Source: Isoperla grammatica
Taxonomy: Eukaryota > Arthropoda > Insecta > Plecoptera > Perlodidae
DNA: 64,000 nt
Reading direction: 5' to 3'
NCBI GenBank assembly: GCA_945910005.1
Contig: CAMDTW010000292.1
Coordinates: 1-64,000 of the forward strand
Under the pieces are notes generated by a model that saw only the letters and a program-made list of their open reading frames with translations, did no database searches and had not been told where the DNA came from. This document shows positions 1 to 10,620 of the stretch, in pieces. Numbering within the stretch: position 1 is the first letter of the stretch; each line of letters begins with the position of its first letter. The translations under genes were made by a program, and so were the position numbers.

Positions 1-123
1 CAGTGAACCCCGCACAGCACCGCAGGCAATCTCCCTGCCAGCCCTCCGGACTTCAGACACTGGCCTGAGTCACCGTAGCAACCACGATCTCCCAGATAAG
101 CAAGACACCGACTCTTGTATGAG
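1..123 (+). CDS. Partial host coding exon cut by the window edge
   Basis: The first 123 bases read open in one frame (codons starting at base 2, 40 complete codons), while the other two frames contain stops. The stretch ends at ATGAG|GTAAGT, a near-perfect metazoan 5' splice site, leaving two bases of a split codon. Composition is GC-richer than the AT-rich sequence that follows, as expected for an exon next to an intron. The predicted peptide is rich in Ser, Pro, Asp and Arg with no recognisable domain, so it may be a disordered segment. I do not recognise the gene. The upstream part lies outside the window and no downstream exon of the same gene was recognised. A chance open frame of this length is possible, but the frame and the splice site support each other. 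Confidence 0.55.
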
Positions 124-790
124 GTAAGTTTCTATTTCAACGGAATAGAAAGTCTTCACATCTTCGACAAAATAAAACACAGAAAGTTTTCGAATTTTAG
201 GCTATTTGGTCATAGAAATGTTATTGGAAGTACGTTTTTTAGAATGACGTGGGGCTCGATATTGTAAAGTTATTATTATTATATTTAAGTGTAATTTTTA
301 TTCCTTTATTTATATCACAACACAATTACAATGTGAAGGTAGAACAAACCCAATCACCAGAAAAGGGCCCCCTTTTCAAAAGTGAATAGGCAAACCCCAA
401 GCAAAACCCATAAATAATTTAAAATACACATAAATATACACACAACGACATAACAATTGCATAACATTGTATTCATAGGTTGCACGTACGTCATTTCTTT
501 GCGCGTGGCGGCCACATTTGTGATCAAACTTTGTCGTTGCCATGGAGAAACAATTGAAGGCTGTTGTGGTAGAACACAGAAATTCTTACTTCTTCGAAAA
601 TTCAGCCTGTTTTTTAAATAAAATTTGTATGAGTAATATTTTTTATTATTTATGTTTACTTTTAAAATTCTAAATGAGGCTTATTTATTTAATTTGAATA
701 GTATTTGCCAATAATCTAGGATTGGTCCTCATCAATTGTGTCGCAATCATGGCCGCTGTGACGTCACGTGGGAACTATGAATAGGCCGGA
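124..790. other. AT-rich intron-like DNA, no gene seen
   Basis: The sequence follows the donor at 123/124 directly. It is AT-rich with short homopolymers and no convincing open frame or splice acceptor, so it is best read as the start of an intron of the exon at 1-123. Confidence 0.4.
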
Positions 791-1684
791 CGCCGTAACA
801 AAGAAGGTTGTGTCACAGTATAAGGAGGATACAGTATCCTCTTTATACTGTGGTTGTGTCGTCTCAACTAATTACTCTGGCCGGCGTAGTGATATGTGGA
901 CGTTTACGCAGTGCTCATCCGCGCACTATACCTGTCAGAGAGAAAATACACTGATCGGCAAGGCGGGTGTTAGAAAATACTAGCTTTGGTAGGCCGTGAC
1001 TTAAAAATACTGCCATCAAGAAAGCTTTGACTTCTGTGTGTTGCTAGGATACTTGATGTATTTCTTTGTCATTTGATGGTCTGTTGTCTTTATTGCCGTT
1101 TCGTGTTTGACAGGAGTTGAGTTCACGTGGGGGAAACATGGCGGCGTTTTTTCTACGATGTGACGCCCGTGTTCGGCTGATTTACCCTGTAATATTATTT
1201 ATGAAAATTTATTACGATATCAAGAAACCTTGACACTGAAAACATTACTCGGGATCTTTCAGAGTGGTCATATGCGTTCCCTGTGCATTTAGGGTACGAC
1301 AATATGCAGACAGACAAAGCAATTGACAAAGGTAGGTCGTCCGTAGCTGTTCCTTCTTCATACCTTCATGCCTAGCATGATGGGACGGAACTACTTTAAA
1401 TTTTCCCAAACATAATTAAGTAGTTGTTAATATATAAGTGAATATAATAAATTAGATAATAAAAAACTAAAGTTTATTCCAGCATAATTTAACCGCAAAC
1501 ACATACCAAGAGGGAGAAAAATAGCATTTAATCCAAGGCCCATGTCCACCAACTATGAAATAACAATACATGTTTACTTCTGGTAAGGCAATAAGTAGTA
1601 GTCTACATTTAAGTTGGTATTACAAGGTGTGAGGTCACTTGCTATTACATCATCCGTGACGACACAACCTTCTTTGTTACGGCG
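791..1684. repeat. Segment bounded by 24-bp perfect inverted repeats
   Basis: The 24 bases at 791-814 are the exact reverse complement of 1661-1684 (core AAAGAAGGTTGTGTC). This suggests a non-autonomous inverted-repeat transposon of about 0.9 kb. No clear target-site duplication was found at either end, so the true termini may lie elsewhere. No transposase-like frame is visible inside. Confidence 0.45.
816..850. repeat. Short hairpin inside the inverted-repeat segment
   Basis: Arms of 16 bases (816-831 and 835-850) pair with one mismatch around a 3-base loop. The hairpin lies next to the left arm of the 791-1684 inverted repeat and is probably part of that element's subterminal structure. 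Confidence 0.5.
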
Positions 1685-1898
1685 AAATTTTCTTAAAATA
1701 TGTGCAGTCTAAAATAAAATAGCAGTTTTCTGTTATACATGATGTAGAGAGTGGACTCTGGGGATAGCTCGCAGACAGTCTTCAATATCAAAAACTCACG
1801 GCTCCACAAGTCGCCACATCAACCTCAGTAGTATCAGGCGCGTAGAAGTTGCACAGAGGGTATGCCTCGTTAATAACCACATTGAACGGATGAAAGTA

Positions 1899-2786
1899 AA
1901 GTCGTGTTACACCAAGAAGTAAGATGCTGGCGTCATAGTTGATTTGGCCTATTAGCAAATTAGTAACAGTCCGCGCCTATTCACGCCTTGGTTGTGCGCG
2001 GAACTACTTCTTTACACATGCTCACCGCCTTCAAGACGTGACAACGCATCACGCCAAGGTCTACTTGATCTCCGCCAGGCGGAGATCAAGTAGACCTTCA
2101 AGTAGACCATCAAGTAGACGCGATTTTACAATAACAAGCGGTGGTATCATCAAATGGACTTGGTAGGCCTAGTAGGCTTGTCATAGCCTAGGGCCAGGGG
2201 TGGCGATTTACGATTGCCAGCAATTTGCAATAGGCACGCCTATCCACACCAAAAGGTGTAAAAAACAAAGAGCAGGTTTGTCTTTACATTTATTACCGTC
2301 AATATGCAATATAACCTACTTACCCTTTTATTCTTCGATTTTCAAAGATATTTTCTTATCGTCAACCCAACACATTGAGCCGCCATTTAACGTTTTCACA
2401 CCGACTTGCCGGCTTGTTCGTTCTTCCTTCGCCACGCCATTGGACCACGCCTCTTGGGAGGTATGTTTTGGGACTACATACTTTGTGCGTTTAGTTTAAA
2501 GATTGTAATAATCAAGTTTTTGATCTATTCACATGTACAATAAAAAAAAAGAAATTAACGAACTTCGAACGTTAATTATAAACCTTCCAAGTTACGAAAA
2601 AAACTAAATTTCCTGTACAAACCTATGACGTAACTCATGACGTGTTTGTCGTTTGCTGCAACCAACTTAACGGAACCGAATTGTACTAAATAATCGGGAA
2701 GAAACGTTAGTGATTCGTGCTTCTTAAGTTGTAAACGAATTCTGTGTCGTCACAACAGCATCTTACTTCTTGGTGTAACACGACTT
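1899..2786. mobile_element. TA-flanked inverted-repeat element, long subfamily member
   Basis: About 30 bases at 1899-1928 are repeated in inverted orientation at 2757-2786 (core GTTACACCAAGAAGTAAG). Both ends are flanked by TA, the target duplication of Tc1/mariner-type elements. The right third (about 2650-2786) is clearly related to the shorter elements at 50799-51092 and 55643-55942, sharing the GATTCGTGCTT and ATCGGGAA blocks. The middle, about 1950-2630, is absent from those copies. No transposase frame was recognised, so it is a non-autonomous derivative. Confidence 0.6.
2056..2120. repeat. Perfect palindrome plus 11-bp minisatellite
   Basis: The 21-base arms 2056-2076 and 2078-2098 are exact reverse complements around one base. 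The right arm runs into a short tandem series of a TCAAGTAGACC-type unit extending to about 2120. It lies inside the element at 1899-2786. Confidence 0.7.
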
Positions 2787-3031
2787 TAGTAGTAGTATTC
2801 TTTATTATAGCATATGTTGCTATTTTTCATCAGTACATACATACATACAAGTCATATTTAATCAATGATCTATGGAGTATGGAATATTCATAGTGATCAT
2901 ACATAGTACAGTAATACAAACATAGTGGAACAATTTTATATCCACCAACAAAAACATTGTTGTTGGTAATTATAATAAACATAAAATATATATATATATG
3001 TTATTCTGTAGGTTTTCGTGGACTGAAGAAG

Positions 3032-3167
3032 ATGAAATAATAGGTTCTCGGGTTGCTGTCCACGTTGCTTGCTCTCTTGAGACTGGTTGATGGCCTAGAA
3101 ATGGGCCATCAACCAGTCTCAAGAGAGCAAGCAACGTGGACAGCAACCCGAGAACCTATTATTTCAT
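3032..3167. repeat. Large perfect hairpin (64-bp arms, 8-base loop)
   Basis: Bases 3032-3095 are the exact reverse complement of 3104-3167, with loop 3096-3103. The structure is flanked on both sides by TA dinucleotide runs (about 2985-2999 and 3165-3180). Perfect arms imply recent origin or gene conversion. It may be a fold-back transposon or a recent inverted duplication. There is no coding content. Confidence 0.85.
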
Positions 3168-4563
3168 ATATATATATATGTATGTAAGATACTAAACTAA
3201 ACTAAATTTTGTCCCAGTAAAATATTCTGTCACCTGGGAAGGCTACTAAAAACAATAAAAAAAACTTCTACAAATTTAATTTAGCTAATATTTCTAAAAT
3301 GTCCTGTGTTATGTGTAAAAATGGGTGTTTAAAAATCTGTTAAAATATGTGCACATAAAATAACAAATTGAAACGATCTTCATTGTTGAAGTTTAAGTTG
3401 GCACTTTTTCCACTTCATTGGTATTTTCTATGTTAATTATATCTGCTATAAATAAAATATTATTTTATACCCGTAACTAAAAATAACATGTTTTGTTACA
3501 TGTGCTTGCAAATTTTACAGCTTATGATTTATGAACAATGGAAAAGTTACTAATGTCTAATATAAATAATTAGCACAACAGTGTTAAAACTGGGGATGAA
3601 ACAAAACTTAAACATGGAGGGTACAAGTCTCAAATCACTCAAATATGGAGTAACACAAAGATCTAATGATAACAATAAGATTAATTACAGTACATTCTAA
3701 ACAACGAAGGTTACAAATCAAAAACATGATTCATATTCAACTAAAAAATATTATTTAATATTATTGGTTAATAAATAACAACGCATAATCGTGTAGTAGA
3801 CATTGCTAACAGAGTACAGGACTACAAAAAATAAAATCTCAATAATTCTCTTGCGACTCGCAAGTTGAAAGTTAAAATAAGTTTCCACTTACAAATCGTA
3901 AGTAGATATTTCGGGGGATTAAAATAAGTGGATATTTTTAAATTGATTAGTTCGAGGGTAAGTGGTAGTTATACATTTCACTTTTCTCACTTTTGATAAA
4001 AAAAATCTTTTGGGCCCAAATTTCTTTCTAACGTTTCTCTTTCATTGAGCCTTTACATTTTCTCCTTTGTTTCTTTTCACTCCTCCTTTTGATCCTGATT
4101 GGTCTATTTTCTGTTTATTGACCACACTTCATTTTCATGTCTGTATTTATTTCTCTTATACATTTTATAACAAATTAATATTTTTTGTTCTTAATTACCG
4201 TATATTATATAATTTTAAAAATTTGTAGGTTACTATTTTTTCTGATACTTTTTCCTTGCTATGGGTTCTCTTTTTTATGGTAGTTCGTTTTATTATTTTT
4301 TTCTTTTCGTGCAGCGGTAATAATATATTATAATATAAATCAGTTTCAACTATATAGGATATACATTAAATAAATAATTAAAAACTTTTCACTTCATTGT
4401 ATTGTATTTTATTGCTAACTAGCTTACCCGTCACGCGTTGCTGCAATCTCAGAAGAAAGAAAATTCAAGGAATGTGGTTATGATGACATTGAATTAACAT
4501 TGTCATTTTTATTGAAAGTTATTTATTTTAATAAATAATTTGAAGGTGTCGTTTTAGTTATAT
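3168..4563. other. AT-rich sequence, nothing recognised
   Basis: Strongly AT-rich DNA with short homopolymers. I see no gene, RNA or clear element here, apart from TA repeats at its left edge. Confidence 0.4.
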
Positions 4564-4746
4564 TTATTTATTCGAGTGCTTGTGGATGCACGATATTTTT
4601 TTTTCGTCTGGTGCGTACACAAATAAATGAGGTTTTCTGATGCTTGAGCTAGCTACATACAGTCGACCATGTGAGAAGCACGGATTCTCCAAATCTAGTC
4701 CACACACTTGCAGCGATTGTCCTTGTGCTTTGTTGATGCTCACCAA
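4564..4746 (-). pseudogene. Helitron/Pif1-type helicase C-terminal remnant
   Basis: The minus strand encodes about 60 residues resembling the end of the Pif1-family helicase domain of Helitron transposons. A SINKAQGQS segment fits the conserved motif V region. It is followed by GLDLENPCFSHGRLYVA, and SSSIRKP stands where motif VI (usually YVALSR) is expected, then LFVYAPDEKK before the stop. In this family these motifs contribute to ATP and DNA contacts. The frame has no ATG of its own, and upstream it runs into the tandem array at 4747-5410 rather than the rest of a helicase. It is therefore a 5'-truncated relic. A host Pif1 gene is less likely, because the degenerate motif VI and repeat-rich context argue for a transposon fragment. 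Confidence 0.7.
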
Positions 4747-5410
4747 AGTTTTATTGCAATCGGCTGATTAATAATAGAACGCATTATTGCATGTTGGTGA
4801 TTCAGTGGGGGGGGGGGGGGGGGGGGGGGTGTAATCATTCAGAAACCTTAGCAGGCGTCCATACACTAACTTACCAAAATATTATCACAGTCGGATGAAT
4901 GGTTTAGGTAAACATGATTGCATATTGCAATAAAGGGGGGGGGGGGCCTTTATTGCAACACCCCCGCCCCGGTTGTACTCATTCAGTAACCTTCGCGGGC
5001 GTGCGCACAATAACTCACCAAACTTGTATTGCAATCGGATGAATAATAAATAATAGAACGCATTATTGGATGTTGGTGGCTCAATAGGGGTGGGGGGATG
5101 ATGAAGGTTGGGTGGGGGTTGTAATCATTCAGAAACCTTAGCGGGCGTGCTTACACTAACTCACCAAAATTTTACCACAGTCGGATGAATTGTTAAGGAA
5201 TGGTTTAGAAAAGCATTATTGCATGTTGGTGTCTCAGTGGGGGTGGGGGGTGAGGGGGGGCTGGGAGGGGGTTGTAATCATTCAGAAACCTTAGCGAGCG
5301 CGCATACACTAACTCACCAAATTTGTATCGCAGTCGGATGAATGGTTTAGGAAAGCATTATTGCATGTTGTTGTCTCAGTGTTGGTGGGGGGGGGGGGGG
5401 GGGGGGGAGG
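4747..5410. repeat. Diverged tandem array with long G tracts
   Basis: Four to five diverged units of roughly 130-170 bp share the blocks GCATTATTGCATGTTGGTG, a G-rich run, GTAATCATTCAGAAACCTTAG, ACTAACTCACCAAA and CAGTCGGATGAATGG. G runs of more than 15 bases occur near 4807-4829 and 5387-5407. The array directly abuts the helicase remnant, and its ACTCACCAAA block is the same sequence found at the upstream edge of that remnant. It may therefore be an amplified piece of the same Helitron copy. Confidence 0.7.
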
Positions 5411-6846
5411 GGGAGTCCTCAAATTGTCAATTGCCCTTCCACCTCACCGAGAATAAAAAAAATCAAGTACCGGATATTACGTAAATGTTACTTTGTCGTT
5501 GTTGTTGTTGAAAGATTGTTGTTGAAATTTTTCTTAAAAGATCTTCAAAACGTTTTTTTTTTTATTGGTAGGAATACAACGCCAACGGACATACTTTCAC
5601 CCCCCACTCCCCGCTACTCGTATTTAACGATTATATAGCAACGGACAAGGGATCGAACTTGCGTCCCATAATTAATTTTCATTGTAACAACATCTTTCTA
5701 TTTTACCGTTATTGAGGGCAAGATTTCGCCTGAAATCGCGTTTTAGGCCATCAAACATGATGCACAACCCAAAAATGTTCCGCCTACGGCGTAAAGAGCC
5801 TCGGCGGCTGGGGATTCGCCCCAGACCCCATCGAACCCGCGCCACTTTTATATGGGACACCGAGAAATGTTTTTGCCTCAGGCCCTCAAATATGAAGAGA
5901 CTGCCCTGGATATAGGCTACCTAGATCCGACACTGGAGAAATTCCAAATCCATAACGGTGTGAAAAGCCGATCATAATTTGTTATAAGTACAGCTGAACA
6001 GTTCACCCCCCCCCCCCCCCCCCCCCCCGCCCCCTCTAGAAAAAAAGACTTCCCGGCGTCTCTGTCACCACTGGCAAAAATCCCCTCGAAATGAATAGAG
6101 GTGTAGAAGTTGGATTTTTGTTGCATGATATTTGCCCTACATGAGGTGCATATACAGTATTTCCTGGCGATCGGACCGACCAAAAACAACGAAAATTACA
6201 CAAAATAATGACCCGGCACGGGAAAACCGGTCACTTTACGGTCCGCCAGGCACTTTACGATCCGGTCACTTCAGGGCGGTCCGGTCACTTTGCGGTACGC
6301 TGACGCACCCACGGTGACTACTGACTCGCCTAGGAGAGGAAGGAGATAAATGGATTAAATTGGACTAATAAAATGTTTGAATTCAGAATCAGCAGGGAGA
6401 AATATCCAGACTTTCACTCTTTCGTATTTCATCTCCTTTATTAAAAGTGAATTATGAAGGAAATTATATGAGCACATAAATAAATAAGCATAATTAAAGT
6501 GACCTGTATTTAAAACACCCACAACGTAAATTTAAAAAAAAAAAATCAAGATCCGATCAAGGTATTGTAATTCTAAGATTGAAATATAAATCTAGTAGGC
6601 ACTTATGACTAGAAATCCTGAGCGAAACACCTGAAAACATTTAAAACCAATTTATCTGGATTAGGGCTGGGAGCTGTTCACAAAATAACAAACAAAAAAT
6701 TAGCTATGTTCGCGTAAAAAATTTCAACGAAATAACACTGGTGATTTATTAGATGAGCGTAGCGAAGTGGAGTGAATCTTTCCATACAACTCGATCGGCG
6801 CTTTGTCTGTGTGTATGTCTGTCTGTATGTATGTATGTATGTATGT
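5411..6846. other. Non-coding stretch with a C tract
   Basis: No supportable gene. It contains a C run at about 6007-6028 and GTAT/GTCT simple repeats at 6805-6846 immediately before Gypsy-1. Open frames of 60-90 codons overlap one another on both strands and show no domain. Confidence 0.4.
6227..6302. repeat. Short imperfect tandem repeat (about 20 bp)
   Basis: Repeated blocks of the type CGGTCACTT followed by a GGTCCG-like sequence occur three to four times. Confidence 0.5.
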
Positions 6847-7077
6847 TGTCGTATATTAAGACAACTCGTGGATGGGAATCTTGATGGTCAATAAATAAAC
6901 AAGTCGCATGTGAAATACTATTATTACTTTAATTTTAACACAAGGAACAACACAACACAACACTCAAACTCGCACAGCTCACAACCAACTCCCTCTCTGC
7001 GCATGCGCGCACATTCTATCCTCCGTTTTACAAACATTGACCACAAAGGTATATCCACTCCTCGACATAACTCCACA
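6847..7077 (-). repeat. Gypsy-1 3' LTR
   Basis: 231 bp, TGTCGTATATTAAG at one end and ATAACTCCACA at the other. It matches the 5' LTR except for one substitution and lacks the MITE found there. It includes a GCGCATGCGC palindrome similar to a metazoan NRF-1 site, which could act in the LTR promoter (inference). Confidence 0.93.
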
Positions 7078-7092
7078 TACCTCCCCCGCTAC
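7078..7092 (-). other. Gypsy-1 polypurine tract
   Basis: Immediately upstream of the 3' LTR on the minus strand lies AGCGGGGGAGGTA, a purine-rich run in the position where plus-strand DNA synthesis is primed. Confidence 0.75.
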
Positions 7093-7129
7093 TTTGAATT
7101 TAGAATTCTGACATTCTCAATTCAAACAT

Positions 7130-7429
7130 CTACTTGCAAAATTTCCGTTTCAATACACTTAAATTAACCGTTGCCTGTATCTTTCTTTTCTTTCTTAAAG
7201 TCTCCTCCTCGATACATGGAACATGACTTAAACTTAAAACGTGACATCTGGGAATCATTCTCCTATTTCTTAAAACCATTCTGTCATCAGAGTCACCTTC
7301 GTTTAAATCTACCTCCATCGGCTCTTCTTCTTGCTGTTCCCTGCGACATACAATTCTATTTCTTAAATGTAAATTATCACTATTATCTGAAGGATCTACT
7401 CTACTAGATGGTGGTAGCCTACATAGCAT
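7130..7429 (-). CDS. Small C-terminal frame of Gypsy-1 (pol extension or separate ORF)
   Basis: A 99-codon frame overlaps the last 34 bases of pol in the -1 frame and runs almost to the polypurine tract. It is charged, with acidic stretches and a basic tail (RKKRK), and has no domain I recognise. Either it is the original pol C-terminus moved out of frame by a small indel near 7400-7430, or it is a short third ORF reached by frameshifting. It is not an env-like protein: there is no signal peptide or transmembrane segment. Confidence 0.45.
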   Translation of the reverse strand: MLCRLPPSSRVDPSDNSDNLHLRNRIVCRREQQEEEPMEVDLNEGDSDDRMVLRNRRMIPRCHVLSLSHVPCIEEETLRKKRKIQATVNLSVLKRKFCK

Positions 7430-10400
7430 TCCCCTTCACCATCACCTACACTGATATCAGTTTCATCTCCTTCTGCAAACCTTGCATTATAATAGTCATC
7501 CAATTTATCAATGGAATGATCGTCACGCTGATAATACCTTTTTATCTTATTCGCATGCACAACTGCCCTTTCTTGCTCTCCAAACAGCTGTTCGATTTCA
7601 AAATTTACATTACTTAGTTTTCTAATGATACGATAAGGACCATACCATCTTACAGCAAACTTAGCCCTACCCTTTGACACTCCTTCTATTTTTCTAAGAA
7701 CTAAATCACCTAATTTAAGGTTAGTGAGAGGTCGTGCCTGGTTACTCTGCCTTTTTCTAACCTCTTCCTCTATTTTCTGTGACATTTTAACATACGTTTC
7801 TTGCAAAGTACTCATTAACACATCTGATGAATACGTGACATGATCACCAGTGACTTGACAGAGATCACTAGGCAAATGGGAATCCCTACCATGCATTACA
7901 AAATACGGGGTTTCCTGAGTAATTCTATGAGGAGTACAGTTATAAGCAAACAGTGCAAATTTTAGTTTCTCGTCCCAATCCTCTTCATCAATATTAAAAT
8001 TGGTACCCATTAGATCGCCCAGAGCGTGATGAAATCTTTCAACTTGTCCGTTTGATTCCGGGTGATAGACAGTAGTTCTGATCTTTTTAATACCAAGCAA
8101 GTTATAGATTTTTGACATGAATTTTCCAATGAATTGAGTACCTTGATCCGTCACTAATTGTAATGGTACACCATGTCTACAAATAAATTCCTTCACAAAC
8201 ACATCGGCAACAGTCGAGGCCAGTGCATTAGGCAAAGCGTAACCTTCAACATATTTACTGAATGCATCCTGACATGTCAATATATACTGGTTACCTTGGT
8301 TACTGGCTTGAACGGGTCCAACTAAATCCATATGTATTCGTTCAAGTGGTATTTTTACTCTATGCATACGCTGTAGAGGTTGTTTAGTTTTTCCTGATGT
8401 TCTTAGCTGGCACTCTTGGCATGACTGTACAAATTTAACAACATCCTGATTCAGTCTGTTCCACCAAAACCTTTTACGTATCAAGGCTTGCGTACGGTTG
8501 ATTCCTTGGTGTCCAGCAGTGGGTAAGTCATGATACAGTTTTAAAATCCTATCAGTTAACATTCTAGGTACAACAATCGCATCATCATTCTTAGTCACCT
8601 TATATAATAAACCATCCTTAAGCTTAAAATTAACATTATGTGCATCAGAATTGACAACATTTATGAGCTTCTTACAATCCTCATCCAATTGTTGGAAGTA
8701 ACCCATCTCTTCCTCATTCCACACGGGAACTAGTAACATTAGTCTAGACATAGCATCAGCATTCGAGTTCCTTTTACCCTTACGGTAGCATATTTTATAA
8801 TTGTATTCCTGCAGATCCTGCAACCATCGTGCATACTTTTTCTTCTTATCTTGGTTGGCTTGCAACCACTGCAAAGGTTTATGATCACAATATATTTTGA
8901 ATTCGACACCTCTCAGATATGGATCAAAATGGTTTACTGCCCAAGTGATTGCATATGTTTCTTTTTCTATGGTACTATACTTGACTTCTGTATCGGTAAG
9001 CTTCTTACTAGCAAAAGAGATAGGTTGTTCTACCCCATCAACCTCCTGACTTAACACTGCACCCAGCGCTACATCTCTTGCATCTGTACTTAAAATGAAC
9101 ATCTTGCTAAAATCCGGTCTGATAAGTATGGGTTTGCTGCAAATTAATCCCTTTAATTTCTCAAAGGCCAACTGTTGTTTTTCCTTCCATTCGAATTTAG
9201 ATTTCTTTCTCACTAGCTTTATTATAGGAAGGGCAATCTTACTGTAATCGGGTATAAAACGACGGTAGAAGTTGGTTAATCCAAGGAATGCCTGAACCTG
9301 TTTCCTGTTGTCTGGAGCTTTCATGTTCATAACCTTTTCAATATTAAAATCATTCGGTTTTATACCTTTGTCATTTACGGTGAATCCCAAAAAATCTACT
9401 TCATCCTGGATAAACTTACATTTCTTAAATTGTAGTTTTAGGTTAGCTTCCCTTATGATGTTCAGTATGATCTCTAGGTGTTTATAGTGCTCTTCAAGAC
9501 TTTTACTATAAATCACCAGATCGTCAAGATATATCAGACAAAATTTGCCCTTAACTTTGGAGAATATCTGGTCCATTATACGTTGGAATGTTTTTGGTGC
9601 GTTTCGAAGGCCAAAACACATTTTTACGAAGTGGAACTTACCCTTTCTGCATGAAAAAGACGTTTTTTCACAATCCCCCTCCTTCAGTTTTATTTGGAAA
9701 TATCCCTTAGCCAAATCTATACAGGTGAAGACCTTTGCTCCTTCTAGTCCATCTAGTATCTCGTCTATATTAGGCAATTGGTAAGCATCTGGTTTAGTTA
9801 TCGCATTAACTGCTCTCAAGTCACAACAAAACCTATACTTTTCATCTCCCTTTTTCTTCGCCAATGTTATCGGAGAGTTCCATGGGCTAGTACTTGGTTT
9901 AATGACATCATTACGTAACATGTCATCGACACAATCATCTACCACAGTTTGAAGTGCATAAGGGATTCTAAATTGTTTTGTATCAATAGGCGTGGAATTG
10001 CCCGTATCAATAGCGTGTTCCCCTACTTGGCACGTGCCGTACGGCATGCCCTCAAGCCAGATCGAGTCTGCATGTTTGTTTAATAGGTGCTCTAGGATTA
10101 CATCGCCCATAGCCTTTTGTTTAATAGCTAAAACAACATCATGATTAACCTCCTTCCCTACTACACATAGGCCCGCAATAGGCTTTCCTGCTTCATTCAT
10201 ACCTGTCATTTCATTCATATCATTGTTTACATAGCAAACTACTTCCGGTGACATTAAGTCCACCTTTTCGTTATCACTATCGTTACTAGTACTAGATACT
10301 ACTTCTGGTGGTGTCAACCTTACCATTTTCGTAACATTCACATTAGTTAATAACTCCTCTGTAGTTTCCTTAATATCATCATTACAACATGCTTCCAAAT

Positions 10401-10620
10401 CGTTAACATCAACTACTCCTGCTACTTCTGGTGCTCGCAAGCTTTCCATTTTCACAGCTTCGTCAACACTATTATTTCTTGCAAATACTATCTCCTTACT
10501 CGCTGGTGCTACCACTAACTGATTCTTTTGTAAGAAATCTACCCCTAATATGCCGTCAAATTCCTTGAACGGCGGATGTATCAGCCATAGCTGCGTATCA
10601 GGATAATTCTGGTCTCTTAA
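7396..10620 (-). CDS. Gypsy-1 pol: end of protease, RT, RNase H, integrase
   Basis: About 1,070 codons open without interruption. Residues, counted from the minus-strand codon at 10632: the closing protease motif FDGILGVDFL at 25-34; reverse transcriptase with CIDLAKGYFQ (Asp306) and catalytic YLDD at 368-371; RNase H with LSTDARD (Asp517) and YCDHKPL (Asp583). The integrase zinc finger has His701, His708, Cys738 and Cys741, and its core DDE triad is Asp769, Asp829 (TDQGTQF) and Glu865. A GPY/F-type module around 980-1010 includes RWYGPYRI. All catalytic residues are present. The apparent start at 10632 is a GTG inside the inserted transposon; the true frame comes from the protease segment upstream at 11358-11724. 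Confidence 0.93.
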   Translation of the reverse strand, partial: LRDQNYPDTQLWLIHPPFKEFDGILGVDFLQKNQLVVAPASKEIVFARNNSVDEAVKMESLRAPEVAGVVDVNDLEACCNDDIKETTEELLTNVNVTKMVRLTPPEVVSSTSNDSDNEKVDLMSPEVVCYVNNDMNEMTGMNEAGKPIAGLCVVGKEVNHDVVLAIKQKAMGDVILEHLLNKHADSIWLEGMPYGTCQVGEHAIDTGNSTPIDTKQFRIPYALQTVVDDCVDDMLRNDVIKPSTSPWNSPITLAKKKGDEKYRFCCDLRAVNAITKPDAYQLPNIDEILDGLEGAKVFTCIDLAKGYFQIKLKEGDCEKTSFSCRKGKFHFVKMCFGLRNAPKTFQRIMDQIFSKVKGKFCLIYLDDLVIYSKSLEEHYKHLEIILNIIREANLKLQFKKCKFIQDEVDFLGFTVNDKGIKPNDFNIEKVMNMKAPDNRKQVQAFLGLTNFYRRFIPDYSKIALPIIKLVRKKSKFEWKEKQQLAFEKLKGLICSKPILIRPDFSKMFILSTDARDVALGAVLSQEVDGVEQPISFASKKLTDTEVKYSTIEKETYAITWAVNHFDPYLRGVEFKIYCDHKPLQWLQANQDKKKKYARWLQDLQEYNYKICYRKGKRNSNADAMSRLMLLVPVWNEEEMGYFQQLDEDCKKLINVVNSDAHNVNFKLKDGLLYKVTKNDDAIVVPRMLTDRILKLYHDLPTAGHQGINRTQALIRKRFWWNRLNQDVVKFVQSCQECQLRTSGKTKQPLQRMHRVKIPLERIHMDLVGPVQASNQGNQYILTCQDAFSKYVEGYALPNALASTVADVFVKEFICRHGVPLQLVTDQGTQFIGKFMSKIYNLLGIKKIRTTVYHPESNGQVERFHHALGDLMGTNFNIDEEDWDEKLKFALFAYNCTPHRITQETPYFVMHGRDSHLPSDLCQVTGDHVTYSSDVLMSTLQETYVKMSQKIEEEVRKRQSNQARPLTNLKLGDLVLRKIEGVSKGRAKFAVRWYGPYRIIRKLSNVNFEIEQLFGEQERAVVHANKIKRYYQRDDHSIDKLDDYYNARFAEGDETDISVGDGEGECYVGYHHLVE

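Noticed and set aside
4564..4746. Host Pif1 helicase gene
   Set aside because: Only the C-terminal tail is present, motif VI is degenerate, and it abuts a tandem array; a Helitron relic is more likely.
7130..7429. env gene of an errantivirus-like element
   Set aside because: Too short, highly charged, with no signal peptide, furin-like site in context or membrane anchor.
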